A DNA stretch of 64,000 nucleotides from Phanerochaete sordida (Eukaryota; Basidiomycota; Agaricomycetes; Polyporales; Phanerochaetaceae), in assembly GCA_019973155.2 (NCBI GenBank), contig BPQB01000031.1:62001-126000 (forward strand), given 5' to 3'. A model generated the notes under the pieces. It saw only the letters and a program-made list of their open reading frames with translations. It ran no database searches and had not been told where the DNA came from. Each line of letters begins with the position of its first letter. The stretch's first letter is position 1. Below, one piece after another: positions 1 to 9,741 of the stretch. The position numbers and the translations under genes were made by a program.

Positions 1-826
1 TGCATGGTGTCCTCTGCCTCTTCTCCACTCTCCGCAGTCTCACTCCCCTCGTCGCTACTCTCTTCGGCCGGCTCCTCCGCCGTCTTCAGCGACACCTCCT
101 TCCGGGGCTCGACGACCAGACTCTCGAGGAACACCCCCTTCACCTGCTGCGAGCCATACCTGAGGGGGTCGATCGTGCGTTTGCGCGCGCGCGTCGGGGG
201 CTCCTTCGCCCGCCTCTTCCTCTCCTTCGTCTTCCCCTTGTCCTTCTCCTTTTCCTTGCTCTTCGCCTTCACCGGAGCCGCGACAATCGGCGGGGGCAGC
301 GGGTGCTCGGGGCGCATGCGGATGGGGCGCACGAGGCGGCCGAGGGGCGTGACCTTCCACCCGCCGCGCTGCGCGACGTTCTCGGGCGTGACGAGCGACA
401 TGTCCTCCGCGTGCACGCCCTGCACGCCGCGCGGGAGCCTGCGCCGCTTGCGCGGGGGCTCGCCGTCCTGCGCCTCGCGCTCCTTCGCCAGCCTGCCATC
501 CCCTCCGAAATCAGCGCCACATCCCAGCACACACAAAGCACGACGCACCGCTCGCGAAAGTCCGGCTTCGCCTCGCCGAGCCGCAGCTGCGCGCCCTTCC
601 AGGTGACGCCGCTGAGGAGGTTCATGCAGCGCGCGAGCTTCGCCTTCGTCGTCTGCAGCGTGATGTAGCCGAAGGGACGCGGGCGCCCGAGCGCGTCGTG
701 CGCGCCGAAGCCGTCGAGGGCCGTCACGGCGCCGAACGAGCCCAGCTTCTGCGAGAGGTCCGCGGGCGTGATTGCGGGCGTGAGCCCCGAGACGTGCAGC
801 CGCTTCGTGATGAGCTCCTCCGCCAT
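1..826 (-). CDS. NOL8-like nucleolar RRM protein, 3' part cut by window edge
   Basis: Exons on the minus strand are 826..549 and 492..1 (the gene runs off the left edge). The 56 nt intron 548..493 (GTGCGT...GGCAG) restores one frame. Residues ~8-90 form an RRM: RNP2 is LHVSGL and RNP1 is FGYITL. Just after it comes a block matching the region after the RRM in human NOL8 (WKGAQLRLGEAKPDF, then LAKEREAQ). A basic stretch with KSKEKEKDKGKTKERKRR follows, then an acidic Glu-rich end as far as the window shows. Family knowledge: NOL8 is a nucleolar RNA-binding protein linked to rRNA processing. The start is the only ATG that keeps the whole RRM. The C-terminus cannot be seen, so other RRM proteins are not fully excluded. 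Confidence 0.8.
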
Positions 827-1073
827 TTGTGGCGTTTTCTGGGATAAATTCTAGGGTAGAGTCAGGGTTGATGCACTCAACGAGTAGCACAGGGAGGTGG
901 CGCACTACGAGTCGACAATCGACCACACCCAGAGAGACCAGAAGATGAAGTCAAAAGGATAAATGCCGCCTCTGCAGGACCGAGGTCGGGCGCCAACTCC
1001 GAGCGCGCGACACCCGCGACTTGAACAAAATGCGAAAACCTGCTTGGCGCCACGGCTCTCTCGCTTTGATTAT

Positions 1074-1098
1074 CGTCCCCTTCGGGGTGACATACGAA

Positions 1099-1129
<31 letters not shown>

Positions 1130-1190
1130 GGCCCCTGCACAAGGATGACACGCTTTCCCGGAGTGGTAGACCTACGGGTCTCAATATTTA
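1074..1190 (+). ncRNA. U6 spliceosomal snRNA
   Basis: A 5' stem-loop (tccccTTCGgggtga, about 1076-1090) is followed by the near-invariant U6 core: AATTGGAACGATACAGAGAA, then GATTAGCATGGCCCCTGCAC and AAGGATGACACGC. The ACAGAGA box that pairs with the 5' splice site is at 1113-1119 and the AGC triad is at 1125-1127. The 3' tail departs from the usual form: it has a hairpin AGACC-tacg-GGTCT at 1168-1181, and the first T4 run suitable as a Pol III terminator is only at 1215-1218, so the 3' end is uncertain (about 1185-1218). I see no TATA box at -30. The gene sits between a divergent and a downstream minus-strand gene. Confidence 0.93.
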
Positions 1191-1214
1191 TGCTCCTCCT
1201 TCCTACGAATCTCA

Positions 1215-1218
1215 TTTT
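1215..1218 (+). terminator. Possible Pol III terminator of U6
   Basis: TTTT is the first run of four T after the U6 core. It lies about 60 nt past the end of the conserved sequence, longer than usual, so the transcript may carry a 3' extension or end elsewhere. Confidence 0.35.
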
Positions 1219-1412
1219 GCTACAGTTTCTGCAGCATATTCCTGCCTGTGGCCTCGTTCTCTTTTGTCCAGTCTCAGATCTCGGAGCGAACGTTGTGCTC
1301 TCATCTCACACGCAAGTTCAAATATGTGTGCCCAGACCCATATATTGGTATTTTATAGACTAGAAGATAGTGATGTGCATCGCAGACAAGCCAGAAACTC
1401 TTTCAACACGCT

Positions 1413-4084
1413 TTACCAGTTGTTCGTCGCGACGAAGCCCCTCTTCTCCGAGCCCTGCTTGAACTGCCACTCGTACGGCGCGGTGCTGACCGGCGTCATC
1501 GACGGAGCGCCGGACGAGACGACTGACGACGCAGACGAAGACGTTGGGGCGGCCTGAGCACCGAGGGAGCTGGTCTCAGAGGTCGAGGTAGCGGTCGCCT
1601 CAGGATCGAAGACCTCGACACCGAGAGTGTGCGTCGTGAGGGCGGATGCGCTGATGAAGGTCGAGGTGGAAGACGCGTCGGATGATGCTGCCGAATCAGT
1701 GGCCATCGCGTCCACGTCCATCGAGGATGTCGCCGTCAGCGTAGCGGTCGCCGAGCTAGAGCTGTCGGTAACGGTGGCTGACGAAGACGGGGACGAGGAC
1801 AGAGATGACATAGCCGACCCAACCGAGGCAGGAGAGAACGAGGCTACCGTCGGCTCAACGTCTGAGCTAGTGCATGATGCGCTTGCGGAAGCTATCGACG
1901 ATGACCCAGTCGCGATCGCAGACGCAGGGGCGAAAGACACGATCGTCGAAGATGTAGTCGAGGGCGAAGCAGCGGAGAAGGTCGACGCCGAGGAATAGCT
2001 AGGGTACGAGTCGGCGCTGGTGGAGCTACTGTCTGTCGCCGATGAGGTGGCACTGGAAGCAGCAGGATCCGCAGGCGAAGACGGGGTCGCCTGCTGCTCT
2101 TGGTTCGCCGCTTGAGAAGACAGTTCAGGCGGCGTGGGGGTGAACATGAGCGTGACGTTCTGAGCGGTGGCGTACGAGTCAGCGGCAACGAAGGCGTGGG
2201 CCTTCGCAGCCATCGTGGGGGCTGGAGGCTGAATGAGGCCGTTGTTGTTGAGTAGGTCGTTGCTCAAGTTCTCGATGCGAGCCATTGTGCCGTTAACGTC
2301 GGCCGGGGACGGCGTGGGCTGAGGAGGAGGATAGCCGCCATCGGAAGCGACAGAGCTAACGTTGTCCGGGAGCTCGTCGTCTCCGCCGTCGTCGCCAGCA
2401 GTGTTGTCACTTCCGTCGTCACCATCGTCGTCACCTCCCGGTGACTCGTCGTCGTCGCCGCCGTCGTACCACATTGGCTGGATGGCGCCTGTAGAGGGAT
2501 CGTAGGCGAACACCTGACTCTTGTGTTCTGCAACCATAGGACCGTCAGCGCAGCTTTCGACCGTCAGCGGAGAAGGGGCCGTCGGCTGGGGGTCGAATGT
2601 TGCGCAATATGCCTTCATCGTGGCTGACTCGGCATCGAAGAGAGGGATCTTGAGAGCGACCCTCTTGTACTGGGGCGACGCCGAATCTGTCGAGTTGCCA
2701 GAAGACGTCGAGTTCGAAGGAGATGAAGGGTCTGCAGGTGTGGAAGGGTCCGAGAGATCGGTGGGCGCAAAGGTAGGAGAGGCGCTTGCAGACGTGTCCG
2801 ATGGCGCGGTACTGTTGCTCGGGGACGCAGAGGAAGTCGAGTTGGAGGCATCGTTCGCAGGAATGGTGTCGGGTGAGCTCGTGTCGTCGGAGAGGAGAAC
2901 CATGTAGACCTCAGTCCGATTCGTGCCAGAGGCGTTCAGCACGAAGGGATCGGGGTTACCGAGAACACTGTCGCCCATAGCCGAAGAGAGGACGAGCGAC
3001 GCGATCTTTGCTCCAACCTCCGAGTTCGCGACGTTGCTCTGCAATTCATCAGATGAGTGTGTATAAGGGCGCTGCCAGGAGTAGCACATACGATGATGTC
3101 GATGCTACCAGGGACCCCCTCGGGCTCAGCAAAAGCCGACAGCGTGGACAGCTGACGCTTCGTAGTCATGACCAAGGCTTCGCCGTTGCCGGAGAGTATC
3201 ACATCATCCCCAAGCTGTCGCTTTAGACCCATGACGAGGTCCTGTCCGTGCCCGGCAAGAATGATGTTGTCCCCTAGAGGACCCGACCTACGACGCTTCA
3301 TGGAAGCGGGAACGAGGAGAGTGCTGCCTTTGTCTAGAAGTGGAACGGAGACACCAGGAATACCAGCAGCTTGCCTCTTCTCCATCGAATGGGTGCCGGA
3401 GAGCGACCGGCTATGATGTCCATGGTGGTGGTGGTGATGTCCGTGACTACGTGGGTCGCGCTTCTCGTGTACGTTGACATGGTTGTGATCACCCTTGACG
3501 ATCATCTTCTCGTGGTCGCCGTGATAGTGACTGCGAGGTTCAGGTGAGCGACGGTGGAGGTGAACGTGTTCATCGTCGCCTGTCACGACCATGTCCTCGT
3601 TTCCGCGATGATGCTTGCTGACATGGACGTGATCGTTGTTCCCCTCGATCTTGACGTCACGACGATGAGGAGGTGAGCCGGTACCAACCCAGATCTTGCC
3701 GAGTTGAAGGAGGGGATTCAGCGGATCCCACCGCTGTAGCATGGTTGAGCAAGCGGACGGTTTCCACACTAACGAAGAACTTACCTCGTCAAGGTGATGC
3801 TCCTTAGCCTTCGCCTCTGAGTGAGTGCCAAAGACAACACGACGTTTCGACAGTCCCGGGAGGGGGAGAACGGGGGCGTTGGTTCCTGGGGACGCCGGCG
3901 CGTCTGCCCCCCTGGCGTTCGGGCTGGACGAACTTTGGCCGTCGAGAGAATCGAGGGGTCCTCCGCGCGCGACCTTGTGGCCGTCGTCGGGAATAGCGAC
4001 TGCTTCAGCGTTCGGAAGCATGGAGACCACCGCCAGGGCAGAGAGAGACGCGAGAATGGCAAAGTTGGGGGAAAGGACGACCAT
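1413..4084 (-). CDS. Secreted His-rich protein with repeated dibasic (Kex2-type) sites; candidate peptide precursor
   Basis: Exons are 4084..3785, 3733..3092 and 3038..1413, giving 855 aa; all three are multiples of 3. The start ATG opens a clear signal peptide (hydrophobic core ILASLSALAVVS, residues ~10-21, probable cut near 28). Residues ~128-208 carry three units built on G(D/N)xxHV(H/N)(V/L), ending in a run of histidines. Residues ~254-293 hold two near-copies of GDxxILxGxGxxLVMxxKRQL. Dibasic KR sites occur at 80-81, 191-192, 219-220, 246-247, 271-272 and 292-293, several followed by Q. The last ~540 residues are a Ser/Thr/Ala/Pro-rich, mucin-like tail. The 51 nt intron 3784..3734 is in frame without a stop, so retention would add 17 residues. 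I recognise no named family. Layout resembles fungal Kex2-processed repeat proteins; this is inference. A cell-wall or metal-binding surface protein is the alternative. Confidence 0.7.
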
Positions 4085-5291
4085 GTTGAACAGAGTTATG
4101 TGAATATATGCGCGCCTGTCGCTGTAGGATGTCTGCGATATCGAAAGCGAGAAAGCAATACGAAAACAACGGGGGGTATAGGACCACCGGGGTCGGGATG
4201 TGATGAGAGGGGAGGGGAAAGGGCGAGGGGCGAAAACGAACGAGGTCTGCCTGATATATACTGTCCCCGTCAGCCGGCCGGGAAACAAAGCGAAGAACGG
4301 CGCGGAAGAGGCTGACCTGCCTATCGGGACTTCTTCGACGCCCTCTTCGCCCGAGGCTTGCCCTCTTTGGCCGTTTCTCGTCCACTTTCGGAATGTTTGC
4401 TCGGCCAGCGCCGTCCCCCGCCCGGAGGGTGACGACACCTCGGGACCGCAGTCGCAGAACCTGGGCTGGATTTCGAACCCGAGTGACAAACGAAATATGA
4501 TTCTCTGTGTCGCGTCCGAGTGCCCTGTCAGTCAGCACAACCACGGACTGCCACGAACTACGCGTTCGTGGCAACCCCACTAGGATGTGGCGATTACTCT
4601 GTGCGGCCTATGAGATACAGCGTGCTCCTGGAGTTCTGTCATGTCTGTTCAGATCTTGAATGAGGCAAACAAAGGAGCTTACCTGCTGCGAGAGGCGTGG
4701 CGCAGGCTCAAAAGTCCCGTCTGGAGAGAACCGTGAGCCCGCATTCAAGAGAGCAAAGAGTCATATGAAAGTGGAGTGTTCCGAGCCAGATTGTAAGTTC
4801 GCAACTCCAAGCAAAGCTCAAGTCATCGTTTGTCCCAAGAATCTGTGCACAAGAAGCTGTTGGAATTCCACGCGCAGTATGAGGACAGTACTTGCAATTG
4901 AGCAGGTTGGCGTAGTAAGGGGCGGAGGTGGATCTCAGCGAGCACATTCCTAAGCAAAAGTGACGTTAAGACGTAGGCAGACTGGGCCATGGACCCCCAA
5001 AGCACAGCAAGGATAAGCGGCCAAAGCACGCAGAAGTATCGCGAACTCGAACGCAAGCAGAACCAAGTCACAAAAGCGACTCCGAGCAAATGCGAGGTGG
5101 CTGGTGTGCGGGGTCGATGATGCAGAAGACGGAGACCCCGGACACTAGCAGCCTGTGGCGCTTGGGCTCTCGCACTGATTACCACGCACCCTCTCGACGT
5201 CAACGGACACAGCGCACCCTGGACTGAGCCAACCGAGTCTTCCCTGTGGCGTGTTAGTAGGACGCGCCGCTAGCGGGCGCACAACGTTACC
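4085..5291. other. Divergent intergenic region, 1.2 kb
   Basis: Shared upstream region of the secreted His-rich gene (minus) and the GPATCH1 gene (plus). Apart from the TATA-like run near 4255 I see no gene, repeat or RNA. Short frames here lack family similarity. A tRNA T-loop-like string near 4465 has no matching acceptor stem. Confidence 0.5.
4252..4258 (-). promoter_or_regulatory. Possible TATA box for the secreted His-rich gene
   Basis: A TATATA run lies about 170 bp upstream of the ATG at 4084 on the minus strand. Position and sequence fit a TATA element, but nothing else supports it. Confidence 0.3.
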
Positions 5292-8200
5292 ATGACAAGC
5301 CGTCTCAAACGCAAGCTCAACGACCTCGGGGTCGACCCTTCGAGTTCGAAGGCTACCGAGAACTTTTGCCTGGTACGTCGCGACACTGCCTCCTACCAGC
5401 GTACTGACATGCTGACTCTAACGTTGTAGATTGGAACACCCCTTCCCCCACTCGAGAAGTCAAGAGACACGGGCGAGTTTGTCCCGCTCTGGAAGCAAGA
5501 CGTCCGAGATGAGAAGGGCCGGAGGCGTCTGCACGGAGCGTTCACCGGAGGGTTCTCTGCTGGGTACTTCAACACCGTAGGCTCGAAGGACGGTGCGTGC
5601 ACCCTGTTCTAGCCATGATTTGAGTGCTGAGGCATTCCCTGCAGGATGGGCACCCTCCACCTTCGTATCCTCGCGGTCCGATCGCGCCAAGAAGCAGCAG
5701 GCGCGGCCAGAAGATTTCATGGATGACGAGGATCTCGCCGAGCTGCAGGAAGGCAGGCAGCTCGTGGATGAGAACGAGGAGATGGACCTGGGCGGAACCG
5801 AAGCCGAGCTTCGACGGCGAGCGGGTGCCAATGCCGAGGACGAGTGAGTGTCCCCCCTGCGTGTCGCACAGCACATAGAAGCTCATGGCTCACAGCTCTA
5901 TGGCGTCCGCCATCGCCGCTTCTATAGCGCCTCCTTCACATGACTCCGTCGGTGCACGCGTCCTCCGGAAGATGGGCTGGCGTCCCGGACAGGGCATCGG
6001 TCCGCGAATCACGTATGAGCAGCGCAAGAAACAAGACCGGGAAATCGGTCTGGTACAGCCCAGTGAAGAAGAAGACGAGGAAGCGAAGAAGCACATGTAC
6101 CCCCGCCGCGACACGCCGCTGCTGCTCGTCTCGCGGAAGGAGAACTCCCACGGGCTAGGCTATACGCCTGGCATGAGCCTGAACGAGTCTCTTGGAGGTC
6201 GTGCAGCCGACCAGAAAGGTCCCCGCCTTGCATGTATGTGCGTGGACAGGTTACCGGAATACCGAGTCTGATCAGATGCACTAGCCGGTTTTGGTCTCGG
6301 AGCCTTGAACGATGCCGACGAAGATGATCTCGATGTTTACGACGGCGCACTAGGATCAACTGGGCCCAAGTCACGCATTGTGGCATATGATGCGGCAGAA
6401 GACGACGATCATATTGCCATGGGCTCCTCATCGAAACGCAGGCAGGACACTGTATGCTCTTCCAACACCTCTGCTATTGTTCACCACTCAACATCGATTT
6501 CTAGCGAGCCCCCGCGCAACATCACACCACTCAGACGTTTCGCGACGGACGGCCAGTCCTGAAAGGCTTCGTGCTGTCCGCGCAGCCCGTGCAGGAAGAC
6601 GGATGGTACGAGGCCTATATTGAAGCTGATAGTGGTTGAACTTATTGTACGTGGTAGGTTCCCGATGCCAGAAGTTCCTGCAGGCTGGAGGCCAGACCCA
6701 CGACGGGTCTGGGAGGCGAGCGCAGACAAGGAGAATCGGCCGACGCAAAAGGGCAAGGAGCGCGAAGTCGGACAGACACACGAAGAGTGGAAGCGGAGCC
6801 AGCTCTCTGCGGACGAGGTCCGTCGCATGCATATACGCGACCAATGTCGATACTCACTTCGCTCTTTCTTCAGCGAGGGACCATGCTGGGCGAGACACCG
6901 CTGCCTGCACAGCAGCGGTCCATCTTTGACTTCATGTCGCAGAAGGATCGCGAACGCCTGGAGAATATCAAGAATAACATACACGCAGGCAAGCCAGCTG
7001 CTCCAGAGCCAGGTCCGAGCGCTCCACCACCTCCGCATCCACCGGGCGAGCTCGACGTCCCTCACGTGCACCCCTCTGTCGCAAAAGCCGCGCTGCAGGG
7101 CTTCCAGCCCTTCACCGCCGACCCAGTGAAGCAGTCGCGCTACACCGCTTTCCTGCAGCACGCCGCGGACGCGTCTGGGGGCACACCACTCGGGCTCGGC
7201 CCGCTCCCAAACCAGCGCATCGAGGACTTCAACAAGGAACTTGCGGACTACGCCAAGGCCGCCACCGTCTTCAAGCCGCTCTCGGCCGCGATGGCGAGCC
7301 GCTTCACGAGCGCGGCCATCGTCGAGCACGGCCCGCGCGCCGTCGAGGGCCTGCACACGCCCGACCTCTCCGCGCCAGAGCCCGCGCCGGAGGATGTGCA
7401 GGACGCGCCGGAGGAGAACGAGGACCCGCGCATGGCCGCCGTGCGCGCGGGCATGTACGGCCTGCTCACGCGCGAGCTCGCGCCCTGGGCGCCCGCGCGC
7501 CTGCTCTGCAAGCGCTTCGGCGTGAAGCCGCCTGAGGTCGAGGACGAGGCGGGCGCGGAGCCGGCGGGTGCGCCGGGCGCGCGTGCCACGAGTGCCGACG
7601 CGGGTGTCCCGACGCCGCCGCTGGCGATCACGGATGGCGGCGCGGCGGAGAAGGAGCCGGAGGCCCGTGGCCGGCGTAACCTCGCGAATGTCGGGCTCGG
7701 CGAGGACGAGGACCAGGGGCGCGACACGCTGACGTACCAGCGCCCCGCGATGGACGTGTTCAAGGCGATCTTCGCGAGCGATGACGAGGACTCTGACGAG
7801 GAGCCTGAAGACGCCCCGCGTGAGGCGTTGGCTGGCCTGTCGGTGTCGACACCAGCGCCAGAGGCCGCGCCGGCTGTCAGTGAGGCGCCTCGTGCGGCGT
7901 ACGAGCCCATGGCCGCGGGTGCGCCGGCGGAGCCGGAGAAGGTCGACCTCGCGACGTTCAAGCCGACGTTCGTGCCGCGCGGCGAGCGCGAGGCACGCAA
8001 GGAGAAGGACAAGAGCCGGAAGAAGGAGAAGAAGCGGCCGCTGGTGTCGTTCGACGACGACGAGGCGGGGCTGCAGATTGACGTCAGCGCGGCGAAGCGG
8101 AGCAAGGACAAGCACAGGAGCAAGAAGGAGGGCCGGGAGAAGGACGACGACGGAGAGCGGAAGAAGAAGCGGCGGAAGGAGAAGCGCGAGGGCGCGGACG

Positions 8201-8355
8201 AGGATGAGGACAGCATGTGGGTTGAGAAGCCCCCGCCAGAGGTTGTGCAAAGTCTGCCCGTCGAAGAGGCACCGAGTGCGCCGCCGCCAGAGGCGCATGG
8301 CGAGAGCGCGGTGGGTCCGCCACGGGGGCGCAAACGAGCGATCGACTTCATGTGA
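5292..8355 (+). CDS. G-patch domain protein 1 (GPATCH1) homologue
   Basis: Eight exons: 5292..5372, 5430..5592, 5645..5843, 5896..6233, 6285..6451, 6505..6605, 6658..6817, 6874..8355. They give 896 aa, and all seven introns are 51-57 nt. The N-terminal block with IGTPLPPLE and [20 protein letters not shown] is the hallmark of the GPATCH1 family (DUF1604). The G-patch itself lies around residues 160-190 ([18 protein letters not shown]). Mid-protein it has [14 protein letters not shown] and later [13 protein letters not shown], both family blocks. The C-terminus is Lys/Glu-rich and disordered ([17 protein letters not shown]). GPATCH1 associates with late spliceosomes, where G-patches stimulate DEAH helicases; role here is by homology. 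The start ATG directly precedes the conserved block. Confidence 0.9.
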
Positions 8356-8854
8356 CACCTCTACATTTTCAACCTCGGCCCTCTGCAACGCCACTTCCTC
8401 GTTACCTGTGTATTCGTTGCAGACAATTTTTTATGTAGCCATGCGATGCCGTCAGTCGCGCTTCTTGCTTCTCGGGGAGCATAGTGTCTCTCGCCACCAG
8501 ACTCCGCTCAGCTCGCACTTGTCTTCGCGCTCCTTGAGCGACGCGAATAAAGTTCTGACGCGGTTCAGTGCTTGCAGGAATACCGCGATATTCCCAGGGC
8601 GCGACGTTCTCGACGCGATACACGACGTGCATACTTCTCGTGCTCTGGCGAGCCAGTTGAACACTGCGGCAGCATGTGGTCGCTGGTACGTCATCCCGCC
8701 GGCACCGGTAACTCATCAGTGCGAAAGCGCCTCTTGGACGAACGCTGCTCGCTGCACAGGGATGTCACGAGCTCATGCGAAGACGCTCTCGTAAGTTGCG
8801 TAATGCGTAGTCATCCGCAAAGTCATCTATCTACGCGCACAATCGCCATGAATA
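8356..8854. other. Intergenic, no gene seen
   Basis: 3' flank of the GPATCH1 gene. Only short overlapping frames are present and none resembles a known protein. Confidence 0.5.
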
Positions 8855-8866
8855 GGGCAGTTTAGC

Positions 8867-8884
8867 ACCGGGATTAATCCCGGT
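8867..8884. repeat. Perfect 18 bp palindrome inside left terminal repeat
   Basis: ACCGGGATTAATCCCGGT reads the same on both strands. The same string occurs at 9264-9281 in the other terminal repeat. It could be a dimeric transposase site or fold as a hairpin. Confidence 0.9.
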
Positions 8885-9263
8885 TCCATGATGCCTTAAT
8901 TTGGAAAGTATCCAGGCGCGCGTGTCGTCGCAGGTCGTTGTATCGTTTCTTCGCGCTCTGCCTCTTATTTTCACCCTGCGAAGCTCACATATGATGTGCT
9001 TGTGCCATTCAATGACTGGGAAATGGCGTTACGCTTCAAGTACGCGTTGCACCAGACGCTGTATGGCGCTGGAAAGTGTGGGCGGCAGCTATCAAAGACA
9101 GTGCCATCGTCAGCGGTGATTTGCTTAGAATATATTTCTGAGGCTTAGTAGGACACCAAATGCCAAGCATGTATAGCACAGGATGCCGCTGTGACGTTGC
9201 CAGAGGCTCGACGCAGTAACCACAGGGGCGCCAGTGATACCTTCCAAATTAAGGCATCATGGA

Positions 9264-9281
9264 ACCGGGATTAATCCCGGT
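9264..9281. repeat. Perfect 18 bp palindrome inside right terminal repeat
   Basis: Mirror copy of the palindrome at 8867-8884, at the same distance (12 bp) from the element end. Confidence 0.9.
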
Positions 9282-9295
9282 GCTAAACTGCCCTA

Positions 9296-9741
9296 ATGTG
9301 TGCATCCGCGCTCGCTCTTCTGTGGGTATGGATGAGACAGGTTTCCATGGACGAAGCGTGGTCTCCGGATTCCATCAGGGCAATCGCGACTCTTCTGAGC
9401 GTCCGGGCGTGGTTTGTAGAGCTTGTGCGAACAGTGTCTTGTACATGCCTCCGAGATCGGACTATCTGGAGGTGTAACAGCGTCGGCAGCACGCTAGGTA
9501 AAATCCCCGTTGTCGAGGATGAGTCGAAGGTCTGGTCCCTCGTGATAGCCTCCTGAGACCCTGCCGGAGGGCGCCTAGATGACTCAGGTCATCGAGACTC
9601 GAGTGATCATTGATGGGCGCTTCTCGCAGCCGGAGAGGTTAGCAGGCCCTGGCAGCCAATTATGCCTTCAAATAACTTGTCTTCTACGCCCACCATCCAC
9701 ACGCCCAGCGGTTCATTGACCGTTCCTCCAAGGCCGCTGCG
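9296..9741. other. Upstream region of the Zn2Cys6 gene
   Basis: About 450 bp between the MITE and the transcription factor start. I see no gene. Insertion of the MITE 450 bp upstream of the ATG may place it at the promoter edge. Confidence 0.4.

Larger units (their letters stand above)
8855..9293. mobile_element. MITE with 58 bp terminal inverted repeats and TA target duplication
   Basis: The ends 8855-8912 and 9236-9293 are inverted copies of each other over 58 bp with one mismatch, starting GGGCAGTTTAGCACCGGG. TA flanks both sides (8853-8854 and 9294-9295). The 439 bp element has no transposase frame, so it is a non-autonomous DNA element. TA duplication suggests mobilisation by a Tc1/mariner-type transposase, which is inference. 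Each terminal repeat contains a perfect 18 bp palindrome. It lies between the GPATCH1 gene and the Zn2Cys6 gene and breaks neither. Confidence 0.92.

Noticed and set aside
4430..4490. T-loop-like TTCGAA on the minus strand
   Set aside because: Only three of five T-stem pairs form and no acceptor is found.
4823..5203. 126 aa minus-strand frame upstream of the GPATCH1 gene
   Set aside because: No family resemblance, and it occupies the divergent promoter region.
6481..8394. 637 aa frame on the minus strand opposite the GPATCH1 gene
   Set aside because: Arg-rich shadow of GC-rich coding DNA; the plus strand has a conserved family protein over the same bases.
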